Shown here: positions 31,614-41,985 of the stretch, piece by piece | How the letters are laid out: every line of letters starts with the position of its first letter | Position numbering within the stretch: position 1 is the first letter of the stretch | Source of the DNA: Siphonodentalium dalli | Taxonomy: Eukaryota > Mollusca > Scaphopoda > Gadilida > Siphonodentaliidae | Direction: 5' to 3' | DNA length: 64,000 nt | Assembly: GCA_032622095.1 (NCBI GenBank) | Contig: CP136062.1 | Span: forward strand, 132,573,282 to 132,637,281 | Made by a program: the position numbers and the translations under genes | Notes under the pieces: generated by a model | Told to the model about the DNA's origin: nothing | The model's database searches: none | Seen by the model: the letters and a program-made list of their open reading frames with translations, nothing else

Positions 31614-31737
31614 TTAACCCCTTTCTTTTCTACATGGATTCTCCCATTGATTTATAAAAGTATATATTGGAATGGTCTATTATTCATCTAGAGGGGTCAT
31701 AAGGAAATATGAGCACGACGACAGACAGACAAATTTC
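31614..31737 (+). mobile_element. Family I MITE, left part
   Basis: TTAACCCCTTTC, then TGGATTCTCCCATTGATTTA and GGTCTATTATTCATCTAGAG. It breaks after ACAGACAGAC; the right end is absent. Confidence 0.7.
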
Positions 31738-31774
31738 TAAAATATGGGGGCAACACTTTTTGAGAAAGACTTAT

Positions 31775-32033
31775 TTAACCCTTCCATGACTGGAGCTTCC
31801 TGAAATTTTGCGAAAACCCTGTGCCAATGCATTCTCTGAAATATGCGTGTCTTCCATAGGGAGCCTTGCATATATAAGAGAATGCATTGGCCTATATTTA
31901 CTGTGACCATGTAAGCCAGTGCATTCTCTTATATATGTGAGGCTCCCTATGGGAGACCCGCATATATAAGAGAATGCACCGGCACAGGATCTTTAATGCT
32001 GCACTAGCTCAGCTTCCATCTTGAAAGTGTTAA
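31775..32033 (+). mobile_element. PiggyBac-type MITE, family A, copy 9
   Basis: TTAA at 31775-31778 and 32030-32033, with CCCTTCCATGACTGGAGC on the left and TTCCATCTTGAAAGTG on the right. Both hairpins are nearly complete. Confidence 0.88.
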
Positions 32034-32120
32034 AGTGATCATGTTCCAGGGGATAAAAATGGGATCTTGATGCATGTAATACTTTATATTAATTATATAG
32101 GGACTGTATATACTTCGGAA

Positions 32121-32186
32121 AGAGGAATACACTGGCACAGGGTCTTTAATGTTGCACGAGCGCAGCTCCCACCATGAAAGGGTTAA
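32121..32186 (+). mobile_element. Family A MITE, right-end fragment
   Basis: CACTGGCACAGGGTCTTTAA, GCGCAGCTCCCACCATGAAAG and TTAA at 32183-32186. Confidence 0.75.
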
Positions 32187-32868
32187 GGAAATTTCAATGC
32201 GACAACAGGCAGACATCAGATATACATGTATATAAACTGTATTTCTACAATAACAAGACAGTTTTCTTTTATACATATTTAAAGTTTTTCAACTCTTAAT
32301 CATCTCCCTATTAAACAGTAATTGAATTTTTCCCTATAAATCTTTTGCAAACTAAATTTTACACTGCACAATTTGTCGTATTTATGGTAAAAATAAAGAG
32401 CGTTTTGCAGAGTTGAAAACTGATAAATTTATACCACTTAGGTTAGTGTTTACAAAGAATATAGAGTTCATACATATAAGTAATAAATGAATCTCAATCT
32501 TTCATCCCCAAGACCTGATAAAAGTGAGCAATTACTGGGTTTAACTCGAGGCCTGAGAAGGGGTGGCTCTGGCCCAAGATTTACTGTTGCCAACTATTTT
32601 GCCAAATGAATCTATTTTTGCCCAAATCTCTCAGAGGCAGTCAAATGATATTGAACCAAAATTAAGGGCTTATTAATATGGAAAATTAAATCCTAGTCAT
32701 TGGCAATGGCTAACTATAAGACTTCCCATGTGTTATACCTTATTAATTGTATAAACATCACCACCAGGCTCAATGGCCCTACATTTCTTATATGCAGACA
32801 GTGTAACTAACAGTTGACAGAAGTTAACTTTCCCCAACCTGCTATTACAAACTGTGACATATTATAAG
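32187..32868. other. AT-rich sequence, nothing recognised
   Basis: No coding or repeat signal supported. Confidence 0.4.
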
Positions 32869-32958
32869 CAGGGACCAGTCTAGAGGTTTCATATTGGGAG
32901 AAGTCACTTCTCCCTGTTTGGTTACTAGGGAGAAGTGGACTGTTATCAGGGAGAAGTA
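32869..32958 (+). mobile_element. Family H hAT-type element, left fragment
   Basis: CAGGGACCAGTCTAGAGG followed by GGGAGAAGTCACTTCTCCC and TATCAGGGAGAAGTAC. It joins directly to a family I segment. Confidence 0.7.
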
Positions 32959-33040
32959 CACCTCCAGATGAATAATAGACCATTCTAATGTATACTTTTA
33001 TAACTGAATGGGATAATCCATTTGGTATAGAAATGTTTAA
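32959..33040 (-). mobile_element. Family I MITE, end fragment
   Basis: CTCCAGATGAATAATAGACC, TGTATACTTTTATAACTG and GGTATAGAAATGTTTAA match the family I start in reverse complement. Confidence 0.7.
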
Positions 33041-33615
33041 AGCATTATGTGCAGCTTTAAATATGTCCAGTTCCCAGTAGTCACAAGAAGCTCCGATTTC
33101 TGCGGGGTCTAAATTGCTCATTTGACCTTAACCTTCACACCTGGAGACCATTTTCCTGACAAACTCGATTTTCATGGCTGCCTCCATATTGTTCCAGATG
33201 TCTTGCGTGATCTACCCCTGCAATTATCTGTTCTTTATGACACAGGCAGCTAATAGCAATTTACAGTATGTCCTGTGAAATTTCCCACACACCAAAGGTT
33301 CACACATGTCTCTAATTAACACACACAATTTCAGGTCCCTATTTAAGGGCTGGGCATAATTAGCAAGTGTTATTAACAACAATGACACCTAGTGCAGAAA
33401 CTGAAGGTAGTCTGTAAAATAATGGAGTGTGAGCAGTGTAGTCCACACCAGGGGGTGCAACATCTAACTAAGACTCTTAAGATCCCGTTTAACCCTTCAT
33501 TCCTGGTCCATGAAACTTAATTAAATATGCATGCTGATATTAAATGGACAGACCTGGTTTTGAATGTTAAATTATCACAATGATATGTCGCCATCAATTG
33601 TGTGCTTGTAGCACA
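33041..33615. other. Unassigned sequence
   Basis: No repeat or gene recognised. Confidence 0.4.
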
Positions 33616-34122
33616 TAGATCATGCCATGAATCTCTACTCTGGCTAATGCCCATAGAGATTATATTCCACTGGTACAAAACCTTGGAACTTTTTGAAGTT
33701 TTGACAGGGAACCTTACACAGTCGAAAAAATAATGCGGGGAATATATTTCTTAGTTACTATCTGTTCCTTAATGATATACTTCACTGTAGGTGAATGTCC
33801 CAATTCAAAATTGCATGCTTTTTCATAGTATTTGTGAGCCGATATTGCAATAAACAATGAATTAATTAACAAGGAGGAATTCCATAATTGTAAGCGACGC
33901 AAAGCAAAAACGATCAACATATTTATTTAAATCATGAAAGTTCGAGTTGGGAACTTCACCAAGAGTGGAGTACATTATTAAGTAACACATAATAAGTAAG
34001 AAATATATTCCCTGCGTTATTTTTCCCACTGTATAAATTAAAAAAAAGTTCCAATGTTTTGTACTGGCGGAATATGATCTCTACAGGCGTTAGCCAGAGT
34101 AGAGATTCATGGTATGATCTAG
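33616..34122. repeat. Foldback element with arms of about 165 bp
   Basis: The left arm (33616-33780) and right arm (about 33960-34122) are imperfect inverse complements: TAGATCATGCCATGAATC against GATTCATGGTATGATCTA, and GGAATATATTTCTTA against TAAGAAATATATTCC. The centre (33790-33955) is single copy. No target duplication recognised. Confidence 0.8.
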
Positions 34123-34189
34123 GAAGTGTGTACACAGAGTAGAATAAATTCTTAACTCGAATCTGTAACATGATTTTCATGACTTCTAT

Positions 34190-34485
34190 GTTTCTTGTAC
34201 TGGTTCAAGAAAAATACCAAATTTAATTTCATTCAGTTCAGACTTACTAAAGTTATCATTCGAAAATGAAAATGAGTGCAAATTCCAACAAAAGGGCCAT
34301 AGCTCTGGTGAAAATTTGCAGGTGGAACGGAATTCGAACTTGACCAGTATTTTGTGCTAGTAAACCCACATACCAAATTTGATTCCATTCAGTTGAGACT
34401 ATCTAAAGTTATCATCCTGAAACCATAAGCGAATGGATGGACAGACATAATATGTCAAATTATTTTTAAACAGGCGTATAAAAAA
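34190..34485 (+). repeat. Composite repeat with two 156-bp core units (family G relative)
   Basis: ATACCAAATTTRATT.CATTCAG occurs at 34214 and 34370, and AAGTTATCAT follows both. The tail has GGATGGACAGACATAAT and AGGCGTATAAAA. Same overall plan as family G. Confidence 0.55.
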
Positions 34486-34495
34486 TATTTCACTA

Positions 34496-34541
34496 CTCCC
34501 TATTGGACACTCGCATATATAAGAGAATGCACTGGCATCGC
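34496..34541 (+). mobile_element. Family A MITE fragment
   Basis: CTCGCATATATAAGAGAATG and CACTGGCAT, one hairpin arm only. Confidence 0.6.
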
Positions 34542-35040
34542 TTGTTGAAAAGTTTATGTAGTTAATTTAACAAACATTAGAAAAATTAAGTTAAATTAAA
34601 TTTAATGAGAATCCATAATGTTTCTCTGCATGTCATCTGCTTATTTTATTAGAACATCTACAGTAATGCCCTAAATAATCGACTACTTAACCACAGCATA
34701 ATTATGGGTAATTTTTCAGGATATAGTCGGAAATATGGCTTGTTGCCATTCATTGAAATCCTGAAAAATTACCCATAATTCTGCTGTGGTTAAGGAGTCA
34801 ATTATTTAGGGCATTACTGCACCCTAACATGACAGGGTTTTGTTAGTAGAAACAGACATTTTTTCAAAAATTATGTCTCACTTTGATAACTGGATAGTCG
34901 GTGTTTGATAGTTTAATTTAATTTAACTTAATTTTTCGAATGTTTGTTAAATTAACAACATAAACTTTTCAACAAGCAAATGAATGAGAATCCATAATGT
35001 TTCTATGCCTGTCATCTGCTTATTTTATCAAAGTATCTAA
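34541..35040. repeat. Composite foldback with direct repeats, containing a family C MITE
   Basis: Inverted arms of about 63 bp at 34541-34603 and 34908-34977 (CTTGTTGAAAAGTTTATG against CATAAACTTTTCAACAAG). Each arm is followed by a direct repeat (GAGAATCCATAATGTTTCT, then GTCATCTGCTTATTTTAT) at 34609 and 34983. Confidence 0.75.
34659..34820. mobile_element. Family C palindromic MITE, centre deleted
   Basis: TACAGTAATGCCC to GGGCATTACTGC. The arms are present, but the GGAAAGCTCTC core is gone. It lies inside the composite foldback. Confidence 0.85.
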
Positions 35041-35107
35041 GATAACAAGGAAGAGATAATTTCAATTTATATTTTAGGATTAAATAAGGGAATTGATCAG
35101 TTCAGGA

Positions 35108-35212
35108 GTATATATTTGAGGCTCCCTATGAGAGACTCGTATATATAAAAGAATGCACTGGCACATGATATTTAATGCAGAACCATCGCAGCTCCTGTCA
35201 TGAAAGAGTTAA
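35108..35212 (+). mobile_element. Family A MITE, right half
   Basis: One hairpin (GAGGCTCCCTATGAGAGACTC), then GCACATGATATTTAATG and CTGTCATGAAAGAGTTAA. Confidence 0.8.
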
Positions 35213-36289
35213 AAAGTAAACTGAACATGCAGTAAAAAGAACACTAAACATGCCTTTAGTTTTAGACATTAGTACCTCGAACAAGCTTCATCACTCCAGA
35301 ATGGCTCGAATTGTCAAAGGAAGCACCTTTGACAGACAAATATCGCTGGAGCCTAGTTTTGATCATTTACGCCAAATCAAATTAAACAAGTTTTTTTCTC
35401 AGCTACTTTTTACTTAATGTATCTATTTGATATTAATGCAGTCGTTGTGGGGAAAAAATCGCAACTCAAATCAAATCAAGGAAGGCATCAAAGCGGGAGA
35501 CGGGGCTGTGTCGAACATAAATTAATCAGCACGGGCTTCCATTCAATTAGTAATATCTCATATGGCACAAAGACGAGTCGACTCTTCTGTTCGGAGAAAT
35601 TTATCTGATCTACAAAAACCTGGATGTCAAAAGTCATCGTTGAAAACTCCCATGCCAATCTCTTTAACATGTTTAGTGAATTAAGCAAGCTCTATGTCAC
35701 TGCTATTAATGATATCAGTGTAGGATTTTCCTCCATGGCTCAGATAGTGCGCATTTTTATTTCCCCAACAGACTGCAACAGAATCAGATTTGCGACAAAG
35801 TTCAAGACAATGTGTCGCTGCAGTGAAAAGACCAAAGATCTCGAGACCGGGTCGTGTTCTTCTAACATCCTGCATTTTCTTGTTATCGTAATGGATATCT
35901 CGACAATTAAGCAGAAGGCATGCTGAAAATTTAATGTGATGAGACAACCAAAGGATCATGGGATACAAAGCCGATTCCAACCAATTTTCCGGTTCCTAGT
36001 TAAACTTATCCCATGCAAAAATGCAACTTTAATAAGACGCAGAATTCTATTTCGTCAAATGATGGAATTCCTTCCCAATCACATATTTGATATTTTTGTC
36101 GAAGAAAATTAATAGATGTCAGGAGGTAATTTGAGCGTTGATTAGCATTTTGATGCGGAAGCGTATAACTGTGGTGCCGAGAAGCGCGGTGTTGCATGCA
36201 TATTACAAATATAGAATACAGATTGTGACTTCTCATTAGTGGGACGTCAAGATGATTAATTAGTAATTATGAGCTCAGCTCTCATATTG
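35213..36289. other. Low-copy island, candidate for conserved non-coding sequence or a missed exon
   Basis: About 1.1 kb with more balanced composition, no copy elsewhere in the window and no transposon ends. A 100-residue plus-strand frame (35624-35926) and a 99-residue minus-strand frame (35681-35980) overlap, and neither has a recognisable domain. It ends with a dense TAATTA cluster (ATTAATTAGTAATTA near 36254). Function unknown. Confidence 0.4.
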
Positions 36290-36502
36290 GCTGTGTCATT
36301 CATCGGCTATCAGAACCAAATGCTGAGAGATAGCTGCCTGCAGGAAATGACTCTGCCTGAAAAGGTTTCGTGGTTGTCGCTAAGACCTAACATATTGCTG
36401 TTTTTCAAATATAATGCCAAAAATGTTACCAGATTTTAATATTTCTTATCAGGGTCAGAGTGCCAGAGTAGGGAGAGAGAGTAGCTGCCCCTTTTGCTTT
36501 CC

Positions 36503-37057
36503 CAGGGACCAGCCTAGAGAATTTAGGGACCAGCGTGGATAATTCAAATTTGGAGAAGTCACTAAGCTTCTCCCTATTAGATTATTAGGGAGAAATGGAC
36601 TGTAATCAGGGAGAAGTTTTAAGGATTGAAGTTCAATTTATTCTCAATCCTCACCTTTCTGTGATCCAATAAGTATGATGGAATACAAGAGTTCATTTAT
36701 AATACCATTATACCGAGTAAGTATGCTATTATAATCAGTAAATACAGTAATGCCCTAAGTAATCGACTCCTTACCACAATAGGAAATTGTTGCCATTCAT
36801 CGGAAAGCTCTCCCCGAGAGCTTTCCGATAAATGGCAACAAGCCATATTTCCGACTAAATCCTGAAAAGTTATCCATAATTCTGCTGTGGTTAAGGAGTC
36901 GATTTACTTAGGGCATTACTGTACACTTCAAATATGCTATTTTGAAAATTGCACACTGGAATAAAAGTGAAAAGTCACTTCTCCCAAGGACAAAAATGGG
37001 GAGAGGTGGCACAATTTAGGGAGATGTCTCCCAAGTAAACCTGTAGGCTGGCCCCTG
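36503..37057 (+). mobile_element. Family H hAT-type element with nested family C MITE
   Basis: Left end CAGGGACCAGCCTAGAG and right end CTGTAGGCTGGCCCCTG form the terminal inverted repeat. Flanking octamers TGCTTTCC and TGTCTTTC are a weak target-duplication candidate. Internal GGGAGAAG blocks as in the other copies. Confidence 0.75.
36743..36923. mobile_element. Family C palindromic MITE, copy 9, nested in family H
   Basis: TA-flanked. The left arm lacks the GAATTATGGGTAAC part, while the right arm is complete. The host family H copy at 49193-49555 is empty at this position. Confidence 0.88.
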
Positions 37058-37660
37058 TGTCTTTCTGTGTCTGCAGGAGATGGTTCATGGTTGTCTTGAA
37101 GACCTACAAATTATCTTTGTTTTTTTTTCAACTATAATACCCAAAAATGTCACCAGTTTTAAAATTGTTTTTATCTGGGTCAGGGGTGACAGAGCAGGGG
37201 GGGGGGCAGAAAGGGCCTTTTATGCTTCATATTAGCTATATCATTCATCGGCCATCAGAGCCAAATACAGAGAGATAGCTGCCTGTACAAAATTCAAAAT
37301 GCCGAGAGACGTTTTGTTGTCTTTAAGGCCTAAAAATATTGCCGTTTTTCAATGAAAATGACCCAAATTTTACCTGAATTAAATATTTTTTATCCGGCTG
37401 ATAATATCTGTTTTTCAACAAAAATGCCTAAAATATTTACCGAATTTCAATCCTTTTTTATCTGTGTGAGGGGTGTCAGAGCAGTGAGACTGAGGGGGAG
37501 CTGTCACTCTTGTCTTCCACAGTCTGCTGGCGATGCTTCATGGTTGTCTTTAAAACCTAACAAATATATTATTTTTTTTAAACTAAAATAACGAAATGTT
37601 TATAGGATTCAGACAGATTAGAATTTTTGTTATCTGGGTGAGAATGCGAGATATGAGAAA

Positions 37661-37858
37661 GTCTGTGTCAAGTTAGACTTTGGGTCTGGTTGACCATTTC
37701 TGATGGAGTTATGAACCGTCACGACTTAAGAGTTTGCTTATTAATTTGTTGTCCAATCAATTAACTCCAGGTGTGTAAAAAACATAAACAGTTGGACATG
37801 AAGTTTGATTATTGGCAGAATTAAATTTTGAAAGCCACCCGCCATAAAAGCCACCTTT

Positions 37859-37939
<81 letters not shown>

Positions 37940-38093
37940 AGTGTGGCCACTTGAGCAGCCTTTTATTATATAATAAAATCTCTTGAAATGTCATTGTATA
38001 TCAAACAAGATGCATGGGCTATACATGTACATAGACAACTAGCTGTAACAACAGGTGTTATAGGGGGACAAACTTTAAAGTCAAATTTGAAGA
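37661..38093. other. Unassigned sequence around a long poly-G
   Basis: Apart from the homopolymer, nothing is recognised. A proline-rich minus-strand frame is a translation of the poly-G. Confidence 0.4.
37860..37938. repeat. Poly-G tract, 79 nt
   Basis: An uninterrupted run of 79 G. Flanks AAGCCACCTTTC and AAGTGTGGCCAC are partly inverted. True length uncertain. Confidence 0.95.
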
Positions 38094-38522
38094 GGAAGCA
38101 ATGAGGTCCCCAGAAGGTGAATTTAGTGATGGAGGCTAGCACAATGGCCTAGCATCACTAAATTCACCTTCTGGGGACCTCATTCTGCTTAGGCCTCATG
38201 TTCTCTGGAATATTTTTGTATTATCAAATTAACAAGTTCTTTAGTTTCTACATAAACATTCATTTTTAATATAGTTTCTCTATATCCCCAAATTGGCAGA
38301 TGGCAGGATGCAAAATCAAGCTCCCTAACTGGTGCACATCACCATCTTGACCATCTGGGAACTTAAATCTGAGTCTAGGTCTCCTATAGCAAATGAGGCC
38401 ATGCGGAATGAGATCCTCAGAGGATGAATTTGGTGATGCTAGCCTGCTGTGTGGGGTACATCACTAAATTCACCCTCTGGAGATCTCATTCTGCAAATGG
38501 CCGTACCATATTTTCAGGGCTG
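38094..38522 (-). mobile_element. Foldback MITE, family D, copy 6
   Basis: Left hairpin GAGGTCCCCAGAAGGTGAA...TTCACCTTCTGGGGACCTC, with the variant base matched in both arms. The right hairpin has GATCCTCAGAGG and CCTCTGGAGATC. The middle is in reverse orientation. Confidence 0.82.
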
Positions 38523-38820
38523 ATAGAGGGGGTGGTTTTTTTTTTCAGAAAGTGTATTTTTAGCTCCATAGAATGAGTCACGAAGAAGTACCTTATCTAT
38601 AAATAGAAACAAAATAGTTATCGTCCTGAGAGAAGGTATATCCAAAGAGAGGGTGTGGAGCAGGAGATCTTGCAAGGGTTCCAGCCACCCCCCCCCCCCT
38701 GCTCTCGACTGATTCAGCATGTACAAATGTTCATTGTGAAAAGTGCCATTCTGAACGTTGTGGCCCACCCCCTTGCCCTAAAGTGTTTCCAACACCCCTG
38801 CATATCCACTTTGATAGTTA
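38523..38820. other. Unassigned sequence
   Basis: Includes a 13-nt C run near 38687. Nothing else recognised. Confidence 0.35.
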
Positions 38821-39118
38821 AAAGGGGAGTGTACAATAAATCCGGCCATCTCCTATTATACTCATCAGAATAAATGCAACAAATGAATGAATTTGAGCCA
38901 TGGATGAGTGCAAAATACACTCATTTACTTTATGAACAATGTAAAACAACATGGTAATGAAAATGAGTTAATGGCTCAAGTCTACATCGTTCATAGAGCA
39001 CATGTTTGTATTTTGAACTCATCCATGGCTCAAATTCAGTCATTTGTTGCACATATTCTGTTGAGTATAATAGTAGATGGCCCCATAAATGGCCGGATTT
39101 AGAGTACAGTACTCCTTT
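38821..39118. repeat. Foldback element with arms of about 110 bp
   Basis: Ends AAAGGGGAGTGTAC and GTACAGTACTCCTTT. The arms share AAATCCGGCCAT, ATTATACTCA.CAGAATA and TTTGAGCCATGGATGAGT with their complements. The centre lies around 38930-38995. No coding. Confidence 0.8.
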
Positions 39119-39926
39119 AAATATGAGATTTTAATTTGCACTTTTGCCCCTCCATCCCTGGTTTTCGGTACCTCTGGATTGTAAGTTCCGTAAGAAAACC
39201 AATCGGGCACAATAGCCTCTAACCAATTTGACACTTGATCTTAATCGAGTGATGATTGATACTTTTATTTGGGCCAGTCAATAGACTTGGTAAGTAACCT
39301 AGCATTTATTTCGCCCACGAAAGAACATTGACATAAATAGGGTTTGGGTCAGTATATCATTCCCTGCCATCTTATCTAATCAGCTTGATTGAGTAACCAA
39401 AAATTAAACAGACAAGACCTGATCCTCTTTGGGTTGTTGATGTTTCCTATAAGAAGCTAGAATTGATGAGCTATAGATTGGCAAATATAGATTGCACATT
39501 AAAAAGGTATTTAAGGGAGAAAATTGCACAGAGCCCAGACATATGAGATGATACTGCTTAATTTCCCCATGAAGGAGTGAGTTAATTTAGCCATGCATCG
39601 TTATCGGGATGATGAAAATCAGACTGATTGTCTCAGTTCGCTTGTATGAATCATAAGCAGTAATGAGGAATTTGGGCTTGATTCATGACCTGATGGATGT
39701 TCCCAAGTGACACTTTTTATTTTCATTATCCCGTATATCACCAGTAATGTTTTTTTCTCATTTCGTTGGTCTCAGATTCCAACTCTGATATATTTCAAAT
39801 TTAACATCTAGTCATTCAACCTGCAAAAAAGTGAATTTAATGAAACTGAAAATTTCACATACATGTCTCACAAAAGAAGTTAAAATTAATGTGACTTTAT
39901 AATATATAATAAACACAACAGTCAAT
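39119..39926. other. Low-copy sequence, no gene recognised
   Basis: No repeat ends. 39250-39720 has balanced composition with TTAATTTAG-like motifs. Nothing more can be said. Confidence 0.35.
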
Positions 39927-40075
39927 TGTTCTGAGTAGCATACATGATTTCTCCTTTCGTGAGATGCGAGGATTACTTTCACTTGGCTATAGCGCCTCGC
40001 CTCGTAAAAATAATCATCCGCATCTCACTCCATGACAAAAACCTTATGCTATGCAGAACAGTTATCTATTGTCTA
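39927..40075. repeat. Small imperfect foldback
   Basis: CAATTGTTCTGAGTAGCATA against TATGCTATGCAGAACAGTT, and GTGAGATGCGAGGAT against ATCCGCATCTCAC, around a centre CACTTGGCTATAGCGCC. MITE-like; no family partner in the window. Confidence 0.7.
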
Positions 40076-41190
40076 TATATCCTTACCAGGTAAGGAAACA
40101 ATATCTGTTTGAAGCAACTTACCTGGATAAGAATCACTCCAACAAATCTATCACAATTTTCACTGGATATCTGTAAAATGTTAAAGGGCTAAATTTAGTC
40201 ACTTAAAATTTTAATTCTGGATTAAATGACATCCCCACTTTTCCTACTACATCGTTGTGTGAAGACAAAGCTATCCATGATTGGGATGGTGATTATGCTG
40301 CATAGGCTAAATAGCGTAACAGCTGGTACAGGAATACAACCAGAAAATCATTAATATCGTAAAATTAATTAACTGCATGTCACACGTTCCCGCATAAAAC
40401 TAATGCACATACATGTCATATGATAGTCGTTATGAGTTGGCAACAAAACAATAGAGATAAAGGCTTTCAAAGAAGTACTGAAGTCTAACAGGGGTATTGG
40501 AAGCATCCTTAGGGCTAGGGGGGAGCAGCTTTTTCATAAAAGGTATCATTCCGTTTTGGAAGGAAAACAAAATTCTAAGAGTGGCCAAAATTTAGGACAA
40601 AAATTAAATTACCTAAATTGATCAATATCACTTTTAACCCTTTAACGCCTAGTGATGTGTCAATTGAATACCTGTGACGTAGCCTCGGAAAACACCTACG
40701 GATAATGTCAAAACACCAGTTAATGAAAATTTATAAAATTTCTATAATTTATATGACTAATATATTCGTCTGAACAAGAATTAAATGATTTACTATAGAA
40801 ATATGATTAAAAAAATTATGAGGCAAAAAAATGATGCATAAGGCTTCAACACTTCAAATATTTTTGCTATTACAAAAACAGCCAATTTATCATGATAGGA
40901 AAGTATCAAAACATTGGAAAATCTAGTTACAAATCCAGGTATAATATTAGGAAAAACGCAAGTATTCAGAGCTCTAGAAATTGAACAATAGTCCCACCAT
41001 GCACTTCTCAACAACATCTTCCCAAATGAGTTTGTTCTTGTAAAACTTGGTTGCAGGCAACGGATTTAAGAATTTGACATGATTTTTTTAATTAAAACAT
41101 TTGGGAATTTATATACACATCAAAACACTTCACAAGAGAGTAGAGTGGCAATGTCATTTCACATCACCAGATATTTGGTGGCATTAGGTA
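40076..41190. other. Unassigned sequence
   Basis: At 40636 a TTAACCCTTTAACGCC motif resembles a piggyBac-type end, but no partner end is found. Otherwise nothing recognised. Confidence 0.35.
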
Positions 41191-41356
41191 TTAACCCTTT
41201 CAGTGCCAAGTCCGATTTTTGTATCAACCCATATTTCCTTGATCATTTTTCATATTTATTGATTATAATAATGTGATACATTGATGGAAAGAGCTCTCTA
41301 ATGATCAAGGAAATATGGGTTGATACAAAAATCGGACTTAGCACTGAAAGGGTTAA
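41191..41356 (+). mobile_element. PiggyBac-type MITE, family B, intact copy
   Basis: TTAA at both ends. CCCTTTCAGTGCCAAGTCCG on the left is matched by CGGACTTAGCACTGAAAGGG on the right. The arms of about 55 bp continue through TGTATCAACCCATATTTCC. The centre has GATTATAATAATGTGATAC. Confidence 0.9.
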
Positions 41357-41396
41357 TATCTATAATATAAGCATGGCCGGTTGAGCATCTGCACCA

Positions 41397-41478
41397 CTCC
41401 AGAACCAGCCCAGGAATTTCCTATTTGCTTATTATGGAGAAGTTAATTTTTAACAGGGAGAAGTCATAAACATATAAT
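41397..41478 (+). mobile_element. Family H-like fragment
   Basis: CCAGCCCAGGAATTTCC, TATGGAGAAGTTA and ACAGGGAGAAGTC resemble family H inner parts. Ends lost. Confidence 0.45.
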
Positions 41479-41584
41479 GCTGAAGATCAATTAACACCCC
41501 AACATTAGCCTTCTATTATTCAATAAGTATTATGCAATACAAGAGTCCATTTATAATATCATTATAATGAGTAAGGCCATGGCT

Positions 41585-41985
41585 AGTGTACCGTAGCACT
41601 TTAGCCAAACTATATTCAAACTGCTGTATACGGCAATTTAGCCGGACTGCTAAAGTACCATATATGGCACTTTAGTCAAACTATATTCAAACTGCTAAAG
41701 TACTGTATACGGCACTTTAGCAGTTTGACTAGGGTTCCGTAGGCCTATATTTTGATTCACATGCCAGTATTCAAATCCACAATTGAAAGTGATTGAATTC
41801 CATTGAGCATACGTGCCCGTGGAAACGGCGTTGAATAAATCAGCACTCGGGCGCTGACATTGTTGTGACGAATGCGTGCATTTGACGTGACAAATGACAT
41901 CATGCAAGCAATGCATAGATCTACCGTACTTTAGTAGTTTGGCTAAAGTACTGTATACGGCACTATAGTAGTTCGGCTAAAGTCT
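41585..41985. repeat. Foldback built of CTTTAG/CTAAAG motifs
   Basis: A 71-bp direct repeat (CACTTTAGYCAAACTATATTC at 41598 and 41669), then inverted versions (CTAAAGTACTGTATACGGCAC) at 41693 and 41943. The 41740-41920 centre is single copy. Confidence 0.75.

Larger units (their letters stand above)
36290..37660 (+). repeat. Decayed tandem array split by transposon insertions
   Basis: Diverged units with CATTCATCGGCYATCAGARCC, GAGAGATAGCTGCCTG, TGGTTGTC...AAGACCTA and ACCAGwTTTAA recur at about 36295-36500, 37075-37230, 37235-37490 and 37500-37660. A hAT-type element sits at 36503-37057. Confidence 0.65.

Noticed and set aside
32807-33121. Minus-strand frame with a peptide resembling the AGWGKLTS region of trypsin-like proteases
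   Set aside because: The frame runs through a family H fragment and a family I MITE. There is no His or Asp catalytic region and no GDSGG motif. The match is a chance of about eight residues.
35624-35926. 100-residue plus-strand frame in the low-copy island
   Set aside because: No domain is recognised, and an equally long frame overlaps on the other strand. Kept only as part of the island, not called as a gene.
37741-37950. Proline-rich minus-strand frame
   Set aside because: It is the translation of the 79-nt poly-G tract.
40634-40700. Another piggyBac-type MITE beginning TTAACCCTTTAACGCC
   Set aside because: No matching inverted end or second TTAA could be found nearby.
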